Part shown: positions 11,768 to 22,474 of the stretch, in pieces
Layout of the letters: every line of letters starts with the position of its first letter
Position numbering within the stretch: the first letter of the stretch is position 1
Source of the DNA: Cryptomeria japonica
Taxonomy: Eukaryota > Streptophyta > Pinopsida > Cupressales > Cupressaceae
Length of the DNA: 60,000 bases
Assembly: GCF_030272615.1 (NCBI RefSeq)
Contig: NC_081407.1
Span: 434,780,730 to 434,840,729, forward strand
Direction: 5' to 3'
Translations under genes and position numbers: made by a program
Notes under the pieces: model-generated
Database searches by the model: none
The model's input: only the letters and a program-made list of their open reading frames with translations
What the model was told of the DNA's origin: nothing

Positions 11768-12332
11768 CGACCACCATCGATGCAAATTTCACATCATTCT
11801 CTAGAATTTCGTTTATGGTCATGAATCTGCTGTCAAATTTGAAGCCAGTGGTGGCTATCACCGTATCATTCGACACTTTCCTCAGGCTAGGCAGCTCACC
11901 GGTTTTTGCTAGGCATGTCACAGCTCGAATCGCCTGTTTGGTAATCTTGTGTGGCCTGTCAAGCCATATAAACTCATCATGAACACGACTAAGAATGTAC
12001 CATATCTATTCTGCTTCGTCGAACAACGAAAAATGAACGAACTGCAAGAAACCCTTGTCTTGAAGAACTTTGTACTCAGGTTTGAGATTTCCCAAGCTGT
12101 CCACCAAGTGTTTGTTGTACAAATCCAACATATCCGGATTTCCAAGTTCCTTGAGATCACAGTGTATGTAAGCCCTAATGTCTTCATTATAGAGAATGTC
12201 GTAGGGTATCGATGAGAATGCACCTTCTAGATCGTCCTCAACCGACTTGAAAGGGTGTTTCTTGAAAACAGGTCTGGCCCTGTCCTTAATCTCGACCACC
12301 AAAGGGGTAGCAACACTAGAAGCTGAGGCCAT
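11768..12332 (-). pseudogene. A1 ORF2, N-terminal part (unknown function)
   Basis: Starts at ATG 12332 (MASASSV). The frame carries RARPVFKK, then EDIRAYIHCDL, one stop near 12006, then SRVHDEFIWLDRPHKITKQ. The A2 copy has the matching PRPIFKQ, EDVRAYIQC and SRVHGEFIWLDRPYKITKE, so both copies derive from one protein. It breaks at the Copia B target site and continues at 5767 on minus. No known catalytic motif is visible. Joined length would be roughly 1,090 codons. Confidence 0.7.
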
Positions 12333-12808
12333 TTCGAATGCTAGGGTTTACAAAAACAGAAAGCCTGAATAGATAAATACCATGATTCACAACCGGGCAT
12401 TGAAATTCGCTTTAGAATCGCTGAAATTGTTGTTGAAATCGCCAAATCGCTTTGCTCTTCTTCTCTGCTTTGTTCGCTTGATCGCATTGTGACAAATGAA
12501 ACTTCAAAATGTACTTTTATTCTTCGAAAACCTAATTTTCCACTGTAATAAATGTTGCAACCGGTTACCATGATTTTCACAGTCTCTTACTAGAGCACCA
12601 AATCCTTCCTGAAACTTCCAGATAACATTTACACATGATTCAATCCTTCTGCAACCTTCCAGAATCGATTGAAGATCACCGAAGAGGGGGTTCTTAGAAT
12701 CTGCATGAAAAGCTCCCCCTAAGGCATAAAGCCCTAGTTACCAGATGAAGATCCTGCACTGGATTCCGGTGCAGACCCATTGTCAGCTTTCGATTCATCT
12801 TTTCTAAC
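12333..12808 (-). other. A1 spacer between gag and ORF2
   Basis: No coding frame. The equivalent spacer in A2 is 19119-19477. In both elements gag and ORF2 are therefore separate reading frames with about 360-475 bases between them. Nothing resembling a terminator, RNA gene or clear splice consensus could be assigned by eye. Confidence 0.55.
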
Positions 12809-14656
12809 TCACATCTTCTCATGTTTATTTCTGATTTCTTCTACTTTCGCTTTTCTCATCTCATTTGATTTGCTCTTATCTACCAGAACGTTGTTCTTGC
12901 TTCTGCAGTACTTTGCAATGTGATCGGTTTTGTTGCATGTACGACAAACAACATTGTTCAACATGGGTCTGAAGTTCATCTGATTTGGTCTCATCCTGCA
13001 CTGATTAGAGATATGTCCAAACATTGCACAAGCATAGTATCTTTTGTTTTGGAAGTTATTCATTACTACTCTACACATATTTGACTTGTATCCAAAATTA
13101 TTGCATATGAAACACTGACCGGTAAAGGTAGGAACATTATTCATGTTATTCATTCTATTATTCATCTTACTTCTGCATTGATTCACCATATGACTTAACT
13201 TATTACAAGTAAAGCATCTACCATAGAATTTATGAGCATTAGGCTGTCTTACTGGAGGATTCTTGCTCTTCTTTTAATTAGGTTTTGCATTGCCTTGTCC
13301 AGATCCAAAGGATTTACCGTACTCAAATCTAAGTCCCCACATGTCCTTTCCATGTCTCTGACTTTCTAGCATCTCATCAAGCCTTGTTGAGCTAGCTTTG
13401 AATTTGTCTTTGTATTCATTAATAGTAGCAAGTTCATCCCTTAAAGTAGCAATCTGTCTTTCAAGTTCTTGACTGTGTCAACTCAAGCTTCAATTGATCA
13501 TTCTCATAGGTAAGCCTGAAGCATTCATCAACTCTTTCCTTCAATGATTGTGCCAGATTGATGCTTGAGCATCTCCGGTTCATAGCAATCTTGAATCAAC
13601 CAAAACCATTTTCCTTTCTGTTTTGTTTGCAGTTTTAGTTTTCTTTCTCTGTGTCCCGATTTTGGCTCACCGGATCATGTGGAGTTGGATTCTACTTGAA
13701 GACTTGATCATCTTTCTTGCTTTCAAACCGCATCTCTTTTGGATCATTTTGCGACAAGATATCGCTATCAGTTTCCATGACAATTTCTTGTTACCGGTTG
13801 CCTGAGACCTCTTCTAGTGATCTGCCAGAACCCATTCCGAAGCTTGGGGAGCCTTGAGCGTTGATCTCGATGTTTCTTGGCGTATGGCTAACCTTCTATG
13901 TTTCATCCTTTGGATTTTTTGGAGGAATCTCTTGGCGGAGGCCTACCTTGTTCATGTTGCACATTAGATCTTGTTCTTCGGGTTTTGATCCCTTTTGGGC
14001 CGACTTGATCCTTTGGATCGATATATATATTTGTAATCATGCTTTAGAATGCAATCAATTAGAATCTATCAGAATATTAGATAGATAGACTGTGCCTAGA
14101 AGATAGGTCTTTCGATTCAAGGTCCCGGTTGTGACCTATTCTATCAGGCCTATGTGCCGGCATGTTGTAATTCTGTTGTTACCGATTGGATGTAATCGAA
14201 TTTCATGCAATAAATCAATCTGTTCTACATTGCCTCTATCATATATGTGTATTTCCGTTGTGTTTACTCTTGCTGACCAGTCCAGACTGATATCCTTGAG
14301 GTCCCTCCTCACCGGTGACTGCTTCACAGATTCTCTTCATTCTTCTTTCGGTCCTCAATCTCCTTAGTCAGCCTCATCACAATGGATTGCATCTCATTCT
14401 TCAAAGCAACATTCTCTCTTTCAAACTTGTTAACTTCATCAACTTTACCCTGATATTCCATGCTATGATCTTCTTTATCCTTCAACTTGTCCACCAATTT
14501 TTTCCTCTTGTCTCTTCAAGTGCTCACTTGATCCTTCAAGTCATTAATGAAATCATCAGCAACATTCAGGTTTTTCTTCAAGGTACAAATCTCATTTCTA
14601 GCTGCATCAAGATCCTCAAGTGCCACACTCAGTTGTCTCTGAAAAAAGGAATCCAT
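12809..14656 (-). pseudogene. gag: A1 gag: coiled coil plus four zinc knuckles (split by a solo LTR)
   Basis: Starts at ATG 14656, ends at stop 12809, and is interrupted by the solo LTR 13559-14326. About 357 codons without the insertion. The N-terminal half is charged and heptad-like (VDEVNKFERENVALKNEM; EIEDRKKNEENL), a likely coiled coil. Then come a short GLRFEYG motif and four CCHC-type knuckles: CFTCNKLSHMVNQC intact, CFICNNFGYKSNMC with His to Tyr, a third with the first Cys lost, and CRTCNKTDHIAKYC intact. At least one TGA stop (14518-14520) lies in the coiled coil. Role inferred: RNA-packaging Gag. The same layout is in A2 and in the second half of Copia C gag. Confidence 0.75.
13559..14326 (+). 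repeat. Solo LTR of the chromodomain Gypsy family
   Basis: 768 bp, starts TGATGCTTGAGCATC and ends GTGACTGCTTCA. Exact 5 bp target duplication CAGAT at 13554-13558 and 14327-14331. It matches the Gypsy LTRs at 47909-48638 (opposite strand) and, in part, 55623-56408. A TATA-like CGATATATATAT lies near 14018. No internal coding sequence remains, so LTR-LTR recombination removed the body. Confidence 0.93.
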
Positions 14657-14710
14657 TGAATCAATCTCCCGAACCTTCCTCAAGCGGTTAAGCTTCCTCA
14701 GAGGAACTAA

Positions 14711-14724
14711 GCTCTGATACTAAT
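14711..14724 (-). promoter_or_regulatory. A1 primer binding site
   Basis: On minus, ATTAGTATCAGAGC directly follows the 5' LTR end; this is one base from the common ATTGGTATCAGAGC initiator-tRNA PBS. Confidence 0.85.
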
Positions 14725-14794
14725 TGTTGGAATCAGGGATCAGTGAGAGGGGGGGGTGGGGGGTGAATCAGTGATCTACCAGTTACCAAGTTTT
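14725..14794 (-). repeat. A1 5' LTR, left fragment
   Basis: Starts TGTTGGAATCAGGGATCAG and runs to the A2 insertion point; the last five bases GTTTT are the A2 target duplicate. The fragment continues at 21560. A long G-run (GGGGGGGGTGGGGGG) is present here. Confidence 0.88.
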
Positions 14795-15650
14795 TGTTGG
14801 AATCCAAGAATACTGAGAGGGGGGTGGGAGGGTGAATCAGTGTTCTTTTGGTAAATTCAATTTTAACCTTATTATAATATGCATTCACCAACCGGTAAAC
14901 TGGTACATATATAATTGAAAGAAGTAAAACAATCAATGAACCAATCACACAAATTAACACCATAACACAGAATTTATACATGGAAAACGGTGGGGTTTGT
15001 GACACACAATATCAATCCACTGGCCATATGAAAAGATATTACATAATATGGGGGCCTGCACATGCAGGAAGACTTATAACCTAGAGCACACTGCTGAACA
15101 CAAAAGAGTCTCACTGATTACAGTCACTTTGAATAATAAAACATAAGACTGAACTCATTTAATGCATCTGCTATGCCTGAATGAGTTCCGGTTCAAGTTC
15201 TGACTGTTCCGGTTCTGAAATCCTAAACCCTTACAAGAATAACCTTCACATTACTGATCTAATCACACAACATCCTCAATTAGAATCATTACCATCATTT
15301 CCTATCATATCACAAAATGATCTAATCAATTGACCTATATACCCTTACAATCCTTCATGACTCATGTCAGCTTACATAGATAATTACAAAATGATTATAC
15401 ATGTCGGCTCATTGCATATATACATAAATATCAAAATGAATAGCCGATTGCCGGATCTCCCAATGATGTCAGTGTCCTATACCGGTACCTTGTTTGTAAG
15501 TCATGTCGGCCTTCAATGCCGGTACCCATAGAATCATTCCTACCGGTGAAGATACCAGCCGGTGAAGTACCAAACCAAAGAATGAAGCTAGAACATGTTG
15601 CCATCAATGACAACATATGAAACCAATCAAACGAGTGTCAATTGCCAGCA
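14795..15650 (-). repeat. A2 3' LTR
   Basis: 856 bp, TGTTGGAATCC to ATTGCCAGCA. It aligns with 20666-21554 but lacks a roughly 20 bp stretch and has many single differences. Candidate TATA on minus (TATATAGG, 15334-15341) is kept in the other LTR (21238-21245). Confidence 0.9.
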
Positions 15651-15663
15651 ATCTCCCCCTTTG
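15651..15663 (-). promoter_or_regulatory. A2 polypurine tract
   Basis: On minus AAAGGGGGAGAT just before the 3' LTR, identical to the A1 tract. Confidence 0.8.
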
Positions 15664-15903
15664 GCATTGATGGCAACACTCATGTGAAAAATGATAATGG
15701 TTTCCATTTGCCGGTTTCACCCTGAGACTGCTCCCCCTGAGTTGAATATCCATCTGTGATCATGATCTGTACAAATACTCCTTATCTTATGATGTCAAGA
15801 ATATATTTTTCACCTATACCTCCCCCTTTGACATCAATGCCAAAAAAAAAAAAAACCGAGATGAAGAATGAAAGTCTGTACAAAGAATATGTCCCAAAAT
15901 ACC
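15664..15903 (-). other. A2 3' untranslated region
   Basis: No ORF. It contains GGCATTGATGGCAACACTCAT, as in A1, and an A-run of about 14 at 15842-15855. The same region in A1 (2851-3056) shares the CTCCCCCTTTGACA block. Confidence 0.6.
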
Positions 15904-18900
15904 TTATTGGAGCTTAATATACTTGAAAATTTCCGGATAGGCTTTCTCCAAAAGCTCTAGATAAGTGTCCCAACCGGATTTGAATGTGCTGGATACTGAT
16001 ACAAGTCCATTAAGCATGTGAGCATAGGTCTCTTTCTCCTTAAGCTCTACCGGTGTGGGCTTACCAACCATATCAATGCATTCCTTCTTATTTACACTTA
16101 AGGAGTCCAACCGAGGACTCACCAATCCTCTGAGCCCTTTAGCTCTCCTTATGATTTTGTCTTTATCCCTTTCAAGAGCTGAAATTTGAGCTTCTAATAT
16201 CAAAATCTGCCCATCAATAGATGTAATCAAAGAATTGGAGCCATCAAAAGAATTGACTATACCTAAAATTTTATCCTGAGAATCCTTAATCCCTTTACCT
16301 ATATTTGCAGTAAGTAATCCAATGCTATAACATACTCTGTATATATTAGTACATTGCCTTAAGGCATTATCAATTAACTTCAGTTTGTCAGAAATCTCTT
16401 TCTTCTCTGATTCAATCATCTGATCAAAAGTGGCTCTCTTAGCTTGTGTGAATCTCTCCAATGCCTACTGGTTAGATATCTGCTGCAGTGATTGAAAATC
16501 CTTAGAAATGTGCTCAATAATTATTTTGAGCTTGCCGGATGGGCTTGCTCCTTTGTCAAAACGACACTCCAGGACAAGTCTGTACAAAATTGGGATTGAT
16601 TGATCAATTATTCCTTTGTCCACTTATCCTTCCTTCATCATCTTTTGAGCAACCATCATCACGAGCTCAGTAGAACTCATCTCAGTTATGCTCTTCTACT
16701 CTACCCGTGAGGTGTCAATTGACAACAATGATGTGCTCGCTATCGGTTCCCCTGTTGGATTCCTCTTTCTTCTCCTCTGATGGTTGATTGACTTTAATAA
16801 CTTCCTCTTTTGCATCGATGGCTTCGCCACTTGGTGCAGTATCAGTTATTGCCGGTTCCATATGAACTGTATCCTTGACTTGTACATTCTGATCCGGGTT
16901 ACTATTGTCCTCAACATTTGTAACCTATACACTCTGTGAATCTGCCGATATATCTACTTTTGCCAGTATCTCCTTACTGTCCTGTACATTAGATTCTACC
17001 GAGGGCTCTACATCCAATGCCTTAGTATCTTTCAAAATTGTGGTGAGGCACCCATTACACCTTTGCCTTTCCCTTCAACTGGGATGTTAGTAGTCTCAGT
17101 TTTAGCTTTCGGTGAAGTGTAGAAACCAGGGCTGTCAATAAAGAATTGAACCCATGCTTGTGGGTTTCACTGATTATTTCATTAACTTTACCTGACATAA
17201 GACTAATTATCCTGTGCTTGCTTCGAAAAATTGTTCTGTCTGCAACTTCAAGTGTCATATCCAACTCATTTGGAGTAATTGATCCACAAGTAGTTAATAA
17301 CTCTTGAATTTTTATGCGCTTATCCTCCTCCATAGCTGATAATCTCCTAGCATCTAGGTTGTCATACAGTTGTGCCGGTATTTGCTTCTCAATTTCCAAC
17401 AAAGCTTTCTTAAATATTTCCAAGTATAACAAAACTGCTTCTTCAATTTCTCTTTGTTCATCATCATCTAAGTGCTCATAATAGAATTGTACATTTTTCA
17501 AAATTCCATCCTTAATGATTTCATATATCAATTCTGCACAAGTCTTGGGTGGGATTATAGTTACATTACCGGATACAATAGCAAGGTCCGATTCATCCAT
17601 CTTCTTTCTTTTGCCAGTACCTAATGGTGCAAAAGGTGTATGAGATGTTTTCTTTGGAGCTCTTTTCTTTCCAGGATTGCTGGCTCGTACCTTGATTGTG
17701 ACCTTCCTTACCGGTTGCTTCCTCCTTAGACTCCTCACCTTTCTTCCTCAATACCCTCTTAAATACTAAAGGTGTGTCCTCTCCAGTTCCAGAGTCTGAT
17801 GGAATAGGCTCAATGAAGATTTCGGGCTCTTTCCTCTTCCTTCCTTTTGCCAGAACAACATCCATTAAGACTTTGATGTCCTGAGATACTTGTTCAACAA
17901 ATTGCTAGCCTTGCCTTGCTATTTCTCCCTCTTCTTCCGACTGAATTCAGTTTGAACCTCTTGCTTCTTTTGTTTTGCATTACCAAAGGATTTTTCAGTC
18001 TCATCAATAGGAGCATCAATCAACATTTTGGCATAAGCATCCAGAATTTCAGCATCAACCTCATATCCCATCTCCTCTATCCATATCTTCCGGGGTTTAA
18101 CTGCTGCTATTAAGGTTTCATCCTTTTTGACCATAAAACAAATCTCGGTTGAGTATTTCTCAACAATTTGTTTAAGAACCCTCTCTCTAGATTTCATTGC
18201 TTTCTGAAATGCCTTGAAATAACCCCAAACCTTATCATCTTGTTGACTACCCAAACTAGCAATAGATTGTTTCAGTTGTCTGCCTACTAGGATATCAAAT
18301 GCCCATTGTCTCTTCCCAAAACCGAGAGTTTCATTAAGGAAAAATAGCATTAAACAGACAATAAGATTCCCAAACCGAAATATCCCCTTTTTCTCTCCTT
18401 TGATCTTCCCAAGGTTAATTAACAACTCATCTAACACCCATCCACATAGATCTATCTTCTCATTTTCCCTCATAATCTTATGTGTGACATATATGCAAGA
18501 GCTAGAAACAGAATTGAGACGATTGGATTTAGTTACCTTATACCCAATGATCATGTTGCCAAATCTGATGTCTCTATTAGTGATGGTGCTGACCCTCATT
18601 GATCGTTGGTCCGAAGTTGCGTCGGTGAGTTTGTTAACTTGATCATTTGAAATCTTTTTCTCCGGACGCTGACCAATCTGCGACAAACTAGTGATGGCCC
18701 TAATGGCCTCCTTTGTGATCTTATAAGGTCTGTCCAACCAAATGAACTCTCCATGAACTCTGCTCAATACATATCAGATGATCTCATCTTCAAATTCAGG
18801 GATATCAAGAATGCCAGTAAACCCTAGATCCTCAATGTGCTTATACTTGGGCTTGATCTTTCCGGAGTCTCCCATCAACTCGCACATATACATGCTCTTG

Positions 18901-19118
18901 ATGTCACTGGTACCCAGGTCCTCAATGTGGCATTGAATGTATGCTCTGACGTCTTCCACATAAACAACTCCTTCCGGAACACGGGAAAATGGACCAACCA
19001 AATCATCCAAGGTGGAAATATACAAACATTGCTTGAAAATTGGCCTGGGACGGTCCTTAACCTTGACAATAGTAGGATTTGTAATGAAAGTAGGTGTAGA
19101 GGATTATCTCACTTCCAT
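15904..19118 (-). pseudogene. A2 ORF2: about 1,070-codon protein of unknown function (nearly readable)
   Basis: I do not recognise it. The start is ATG 19118, supported by homology with A1 (PRPIFK). Segment order: N-terminal EDVRAYIQCHIEDLG (about 18960); FIWLDRPYKITKEAIRAIT (18740); an all-helical domain with LCGWVLDELL, LFFLNETLGFG and WGYFKAFQKAMKSRER (18470-18180) and ICFMVKKDE; a Lys/Arg/Glu linker (17930-17600); a helical block with ELIYEIIKDG and EEAVLLYLEIFKKAL (17540-17390); an acidic linker (about 17050-16700); and a C-terminal coiled coil (16461-15904) ending IFKYIKLQ. Stops include TGA 18774-18776, where CGA is plausible, plus a frameshift near 17700 and others near 17050-16460. 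No Asp protease, HHCC, YxDD or RNase H motif. It sits where pol would sit. Confidence 0.75.
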
Positions 19119-19477
19119 GATGAAAGATGATTTCAATAAGTACGTGAGAAATGGTTGACGGTGAAACCCTAGAGGACTCTTCCGATCACTGGTGGAATCG
19201 CTGAAGAAGATATCTGATCGCATTGAATCGCCTTAGACTCGCTCTGTATCACTCTGAATGCTAGGTGATAAAAAATGAAGTGGATTCAACCTTATAACCT
19301 TCAAGAAACCCTAATCCATCATTGATATGAATGACATTCCAGTGGAATATATCAGATCTTAGTCAAACATCTCCATACCGGATAAACTATTTCCAATGTT
19401 CGGAACATCTTCCAGATCCTCTTCTCGGGGCTTGAGCAATATTTTCATGAATTTTGCCTACCCCTAAGGCATCTGCC
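19119..19477 (-). other. A2 spacer between gag and ORF2
   Basis: 359 bases without a coding frame, matching the 12333-12808 spacer of A1. Its presence in both elements suggests ORF2 was translated from a separate or processed RNA rather than by readthrough; that is inference. Confidence 0.55.
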
Positions 19478-20597
19478 TCAGTTACCAGATGAGCTTTCTG
19501 CCGATGTAGGAGCAACCTCTTCTGCCGGTTGAGTAACCAGAGCATTCCCATCTGTTGATTGATCACCTGACTTCCTGACCCATTTCTTGATATGATCTTG
19601 CCGGATTTCATTGATCTTTTCTTTCCCTTTATCATTTGATCCATCATTGTTAACTGATGGATTTTTGCTTCTACAGAACTTAACTATGTGTCCAATCTTG
19701 TTGCATGCATAACATGTAACATTGTTCTTATGAATTGATTTGCTATAACCAGTATAATTGCTTGACTTGCATTGCTTAGCCATATGTCCGAATTTTCCAC
19801 ATGCATGACATTTAACATTCATTTTGGAATCTTCTGTCTTATGACTATACTTATTGCATTTATAACATTGACCGGGAGTAGAATTATAGTTCTGATTTGT
19901 TCTATTTCTACATTGCCTAGCCATGACCAAATTTATTACAAACAAAACATCTACCATTAAATTTGTAAGCATTGAGCTGCCTTACCGGTGTCTTCTGGTT
20001 TTGACCTTCATTTGCAGTACCAGAGCTTTGACCTTGTTCAAATCCAAGTCCACTGGAATCTCCATTCTGTCTTTGGCTTTTCAATAATTCATCAAGCTGT
20101 GCTGAACTAACCTTGAATTTGTCCTTGTACTCATTTGCAATAGACATATCATCTCTTTGAATTATCATCTATCTTTCAAGTTCTTGTTCATTGCTTTGGG
20201 ATTGCACTAATTCTGTTCTCAACATATCATTTTCATGAGCCAACCGAATGCATTCTTTAGATCTATCTTTCAGAGATCTCTCAAGGTTTTCTTCATTCAT
20301 TTTCCGGTCTTCAATCTCGTTTGACATCCTCATAGTTAGGGCTTGCATTTCATTCATCATGATCATATTGTCCCGACTCAGCTTCTAACATTTTTCATTA
20401 AGGGTCTCTTTCTCTTCATTATCCTGATTTTGCAGAAGTTCCTTCCTCCTAGCTTAAACAAATGACAACCTCTCCTGTAGAATAAGAATGAATTCCTTGG
20501 CAGAATTCAACTCATCTTGTAATTTCATGTTCTTCATCCTTTCAGTATCATAATCTTCAAGTGCTACCTCACTTTGCTTCTCCATGCTCATATCCAT
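19478..20597 (-). pseudogene. gag: A2 gag: coiled coil and four zinc knuckles (broken)
   Basis: Starts at ATG 20597 (MDMSMEKQ), about 372 codons. A charged coiled-coil half includes EIEDRKMNEENLERSLKD (A1: EIEDRKKNEENL). Then VSSAQLDELLKSQR and GLGFEQG, a motif often found before zinc knuckles in plant Copia Gag. Four knuckles: CFVCNKFGHG (followed by a frame change), CYKCNKYSHKTEDS (last Cys lost), CHACGKFGHMAKQC and CYACNKIGHIVKFC. There are stops in the coiled coil (for example near 20454 and 20169). A Glu/Ser-rich tail ends at 19478. Packaging role inferred from family knowledge of CCHC Gag. Confidence 0.78.
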
Positions 20598-20650
20598 GGA
20601 TTCCGGATTCAGGATCTCCCTCAAGCTGTTAGACTTCCTCTGAGGCACAA

Positions 20651-20665
20651 GGCTTTGATGCCAAT
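20651..20665 (-). promoter_or_regulatory. A2 primer binding site
   Basis: On minus ATTGGCATCAAAGCC next to the 5' LTR; two transitions away from the common initiator-tRNA PBS. Confidence 0.8.
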
Positions 20666-21554
20666 TGTTGGAATCCAAGAACACTGAGAGGGGGGGTGGG
20701 GGGAGGATTGGGGCGTGAATCAGTGTTCTGCTGGTAAATTCAATTTTAACTTTATTATAACATGCATTCACCAATCGTTAAACCGGTACATATATAATTG
20801 AAAGAAGTAAAGCAATCAATGAATCAATCACACAAATTAATACCATAACACAGAGAATTTATACGTGGAAAACCTCAAAGAGGAAAAACCACGGTGGGAT
20901 TTGTGACCCACAATATCAATCCACTGGCCATGTGGAAATATATTACATAATATGGGGGCCTGCACATGCAGGAAGGTTTACAACCTAGAGCACACTACTC
21001 AACACAAAGGAGTCTCACTGACTACAACCACTTTGAATAATAAAACATAAGACTGAACTCATTTAATGCATCCGCTATGCCTGATTGAGTTCCGGTTCAA
21101 GCTCTGACTGTTTCGGTTCTGAAACCCTAAACCCTTACATGAATAACCTTCACATTACTGATCTAATCACACAACATCCTCAATTACAATCATTGCCATC
21201 ATTTCCTATCATATCACAAAATGATCTAATCAATTGACCTATATACCCTTACAATCCTTCATGACTCATGTCGGCTTACATAGATAATTACAAAATGATT
21301 ATACATGTCGGCTCATTACATATATACATATATATCAAAATGAATTGCCGATTGTTGGATCTCCCAATGATGTCAGCTTCCTATACCGGTACCCTGTTTG
21401 TAAGTCATGTCGGTCTTCAATGCCGGTACCCAGAGAATCCTTCCTACTGGTGAAGATACCTGCCGGTGAAGTACCAAACCAAAGAATGAAGCCAAAACAT
21501 GTTGCCATCAATGACAACATATGAAACCAATCAAATGAGTGTCAATTGCCAATA
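20666..21554 (-). repeat. A2 5' LTR
   Basis: 889 bp, TGTTGGAATCC to GCCAATA; the canonical end CA is now TA. Just inside the start are G7, T, G6 and G4 tracts (20691-20714) that could form a G-quadruplex on the plus strand. Confidence 0.9.
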
Positions 21555-21559
21555 GTTTT

Positions 21560-22474
21560 CAAACTTAACTATGAACCACCAGAAGCAAATACTTGAAATG
21601 AAAATGGAAAAACATAAAACAAACAACCACAAGATCATAACACCAAATTTTTACGTGGCAACCCAATTGGGAAAAACCACGATGGGATTTGAACCCACAA
21701 TATTATTCCACTATGGCCAGTAGCAAAACAATATTACAATATGAGAATGCACATGCATTTAGACACACTGCCTAGAACTCATTGCTCAATTACAATAACC
21801 CGAAAGGCTACAATGCCCAGGGAAGTCTCACTGACTTACAAGATAGTTATAGTGATGATTTACAATGAATGAACTCTGAAATAGCATCTACAATGCTTGG
21901 ATGAGTTTCGGTTAAGTGTTGAATATTCTAACTGGATCACCTTCTCTATTCTACTCTGTTTTGCCCTGTTCACTGTCTTAGTTAGATACCGGATCAAGAA
22001 TGCGCACGTGAAACTACACCAAAACGGATTCTCGATCACCACTCGTTAGCTTACAATCGCATCATACATCAAAAAGATCATCCACACCAAACTTATATAC
22101 CGACAAATAGAAAAATAGATCATTTACCATTCAGACTGCAAGTGTAATGTGTAGTCACATGTCGGCTTGACTGGATCACAAAAGATAAATGTAGATCACC
22201 AAAACAATAATGAAATGATGTGTCTATGTCGGCCCAATCAACAAAAACATGATTCGATGCACCGCGGTCATCAGAAAGCTTCCAGACCCAAAAATGCTCT
22301 ATTCTTCCTGAAATACTGGTTAATTAGCTATCGGTTAACACCTGCTTCCGGATAAGAAGAATTATGACCACCGGATCGAATCTCTATGAAGAGTTGCCAT
22401 CAATGACAACCCTAAACCTATAATTAGCCACCAAAAACCACCAAAAACCATCGGATGAGTGTCAATTGCCAACA
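21560..22474 (-). repeat. A1 5' LTR, right fragment
   Basis: Continues the LTR begun at 14725 after the A2 insertion. It matches 1911-2837 from CCACCAGAAGCAAATAC to the end GTGTCAATTGCCAACA. TATA candidate 22092-22099 and G-box 22007-22012. Confidence 0.9.

Larger units (their letters stand above)
14795..21554 (-). mobile_element. Element A2: second pol-less LTR retroelement with gag and ORF2, nested in A1 LTR
   Basis: 3' LTR 14795-15650, 5' LTR 20666-21554, exact 5 bp target duplication GTTTT (14790-14794 and 21555-21559). PBS on minus ATTGGCATCAAAGCC beside the 5' LTR; polypurine tract beside the 3' LTR. The inside holds gag (20597-19478) and ORF2 (19118-15904) and no pol motifs. Its total of 6,760 bp has no nested insertion, so it shows the original layout of family A. 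LTR sequence differs from A1 except for the terminal modules, while ORF2 is clearly homologous. Confidence 0.9.
1911..22474 (-). mobile_element. Element A1: pol-less LTR retroelement with gag and unknown ORF2, carrying three nested insertions
   Basis: The element reads on the minus strand. The 3' LTR is 1911-2837 and the 5' LTR is 14725-14794 plus 21560-22474, split by element A2. LTRs start TGTTGG and end CCAACA. Flanks are GTTTC (1906-1910) and GTTTG (22475-22479), a 4/5 target-site duplication. The PBS on minus reads ATTAGTATCAGAGC (14711-14724) and the polypurine tract lies beside the 3' LTR. Between them are a gag (14656-12809) and ORF2 (12332-11768, then 5767-3057). I find no protease, integrase, RT or RNase H motif outside nested element B. 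Nested: Copia B, a Gypsy solo LTR and A2. It was probably non-autonomous when it moved. Confidence 0.85.

Noticed and set aside
17916-18113. Plus-strand ORFs opposite A2 ORF2, and 18400-18642, 18837-19130
   Set aside because: Antisense to the homologous ORF2 frame.
1911-22474. Could ORF2 be an envelope-like gene, as in some plant Copia lineages?
   Set aside because: Envelope-like ORFs follow pol and usually carry membrane segments; here there is no pol and I see no signal peptide or transmembrane stretch.
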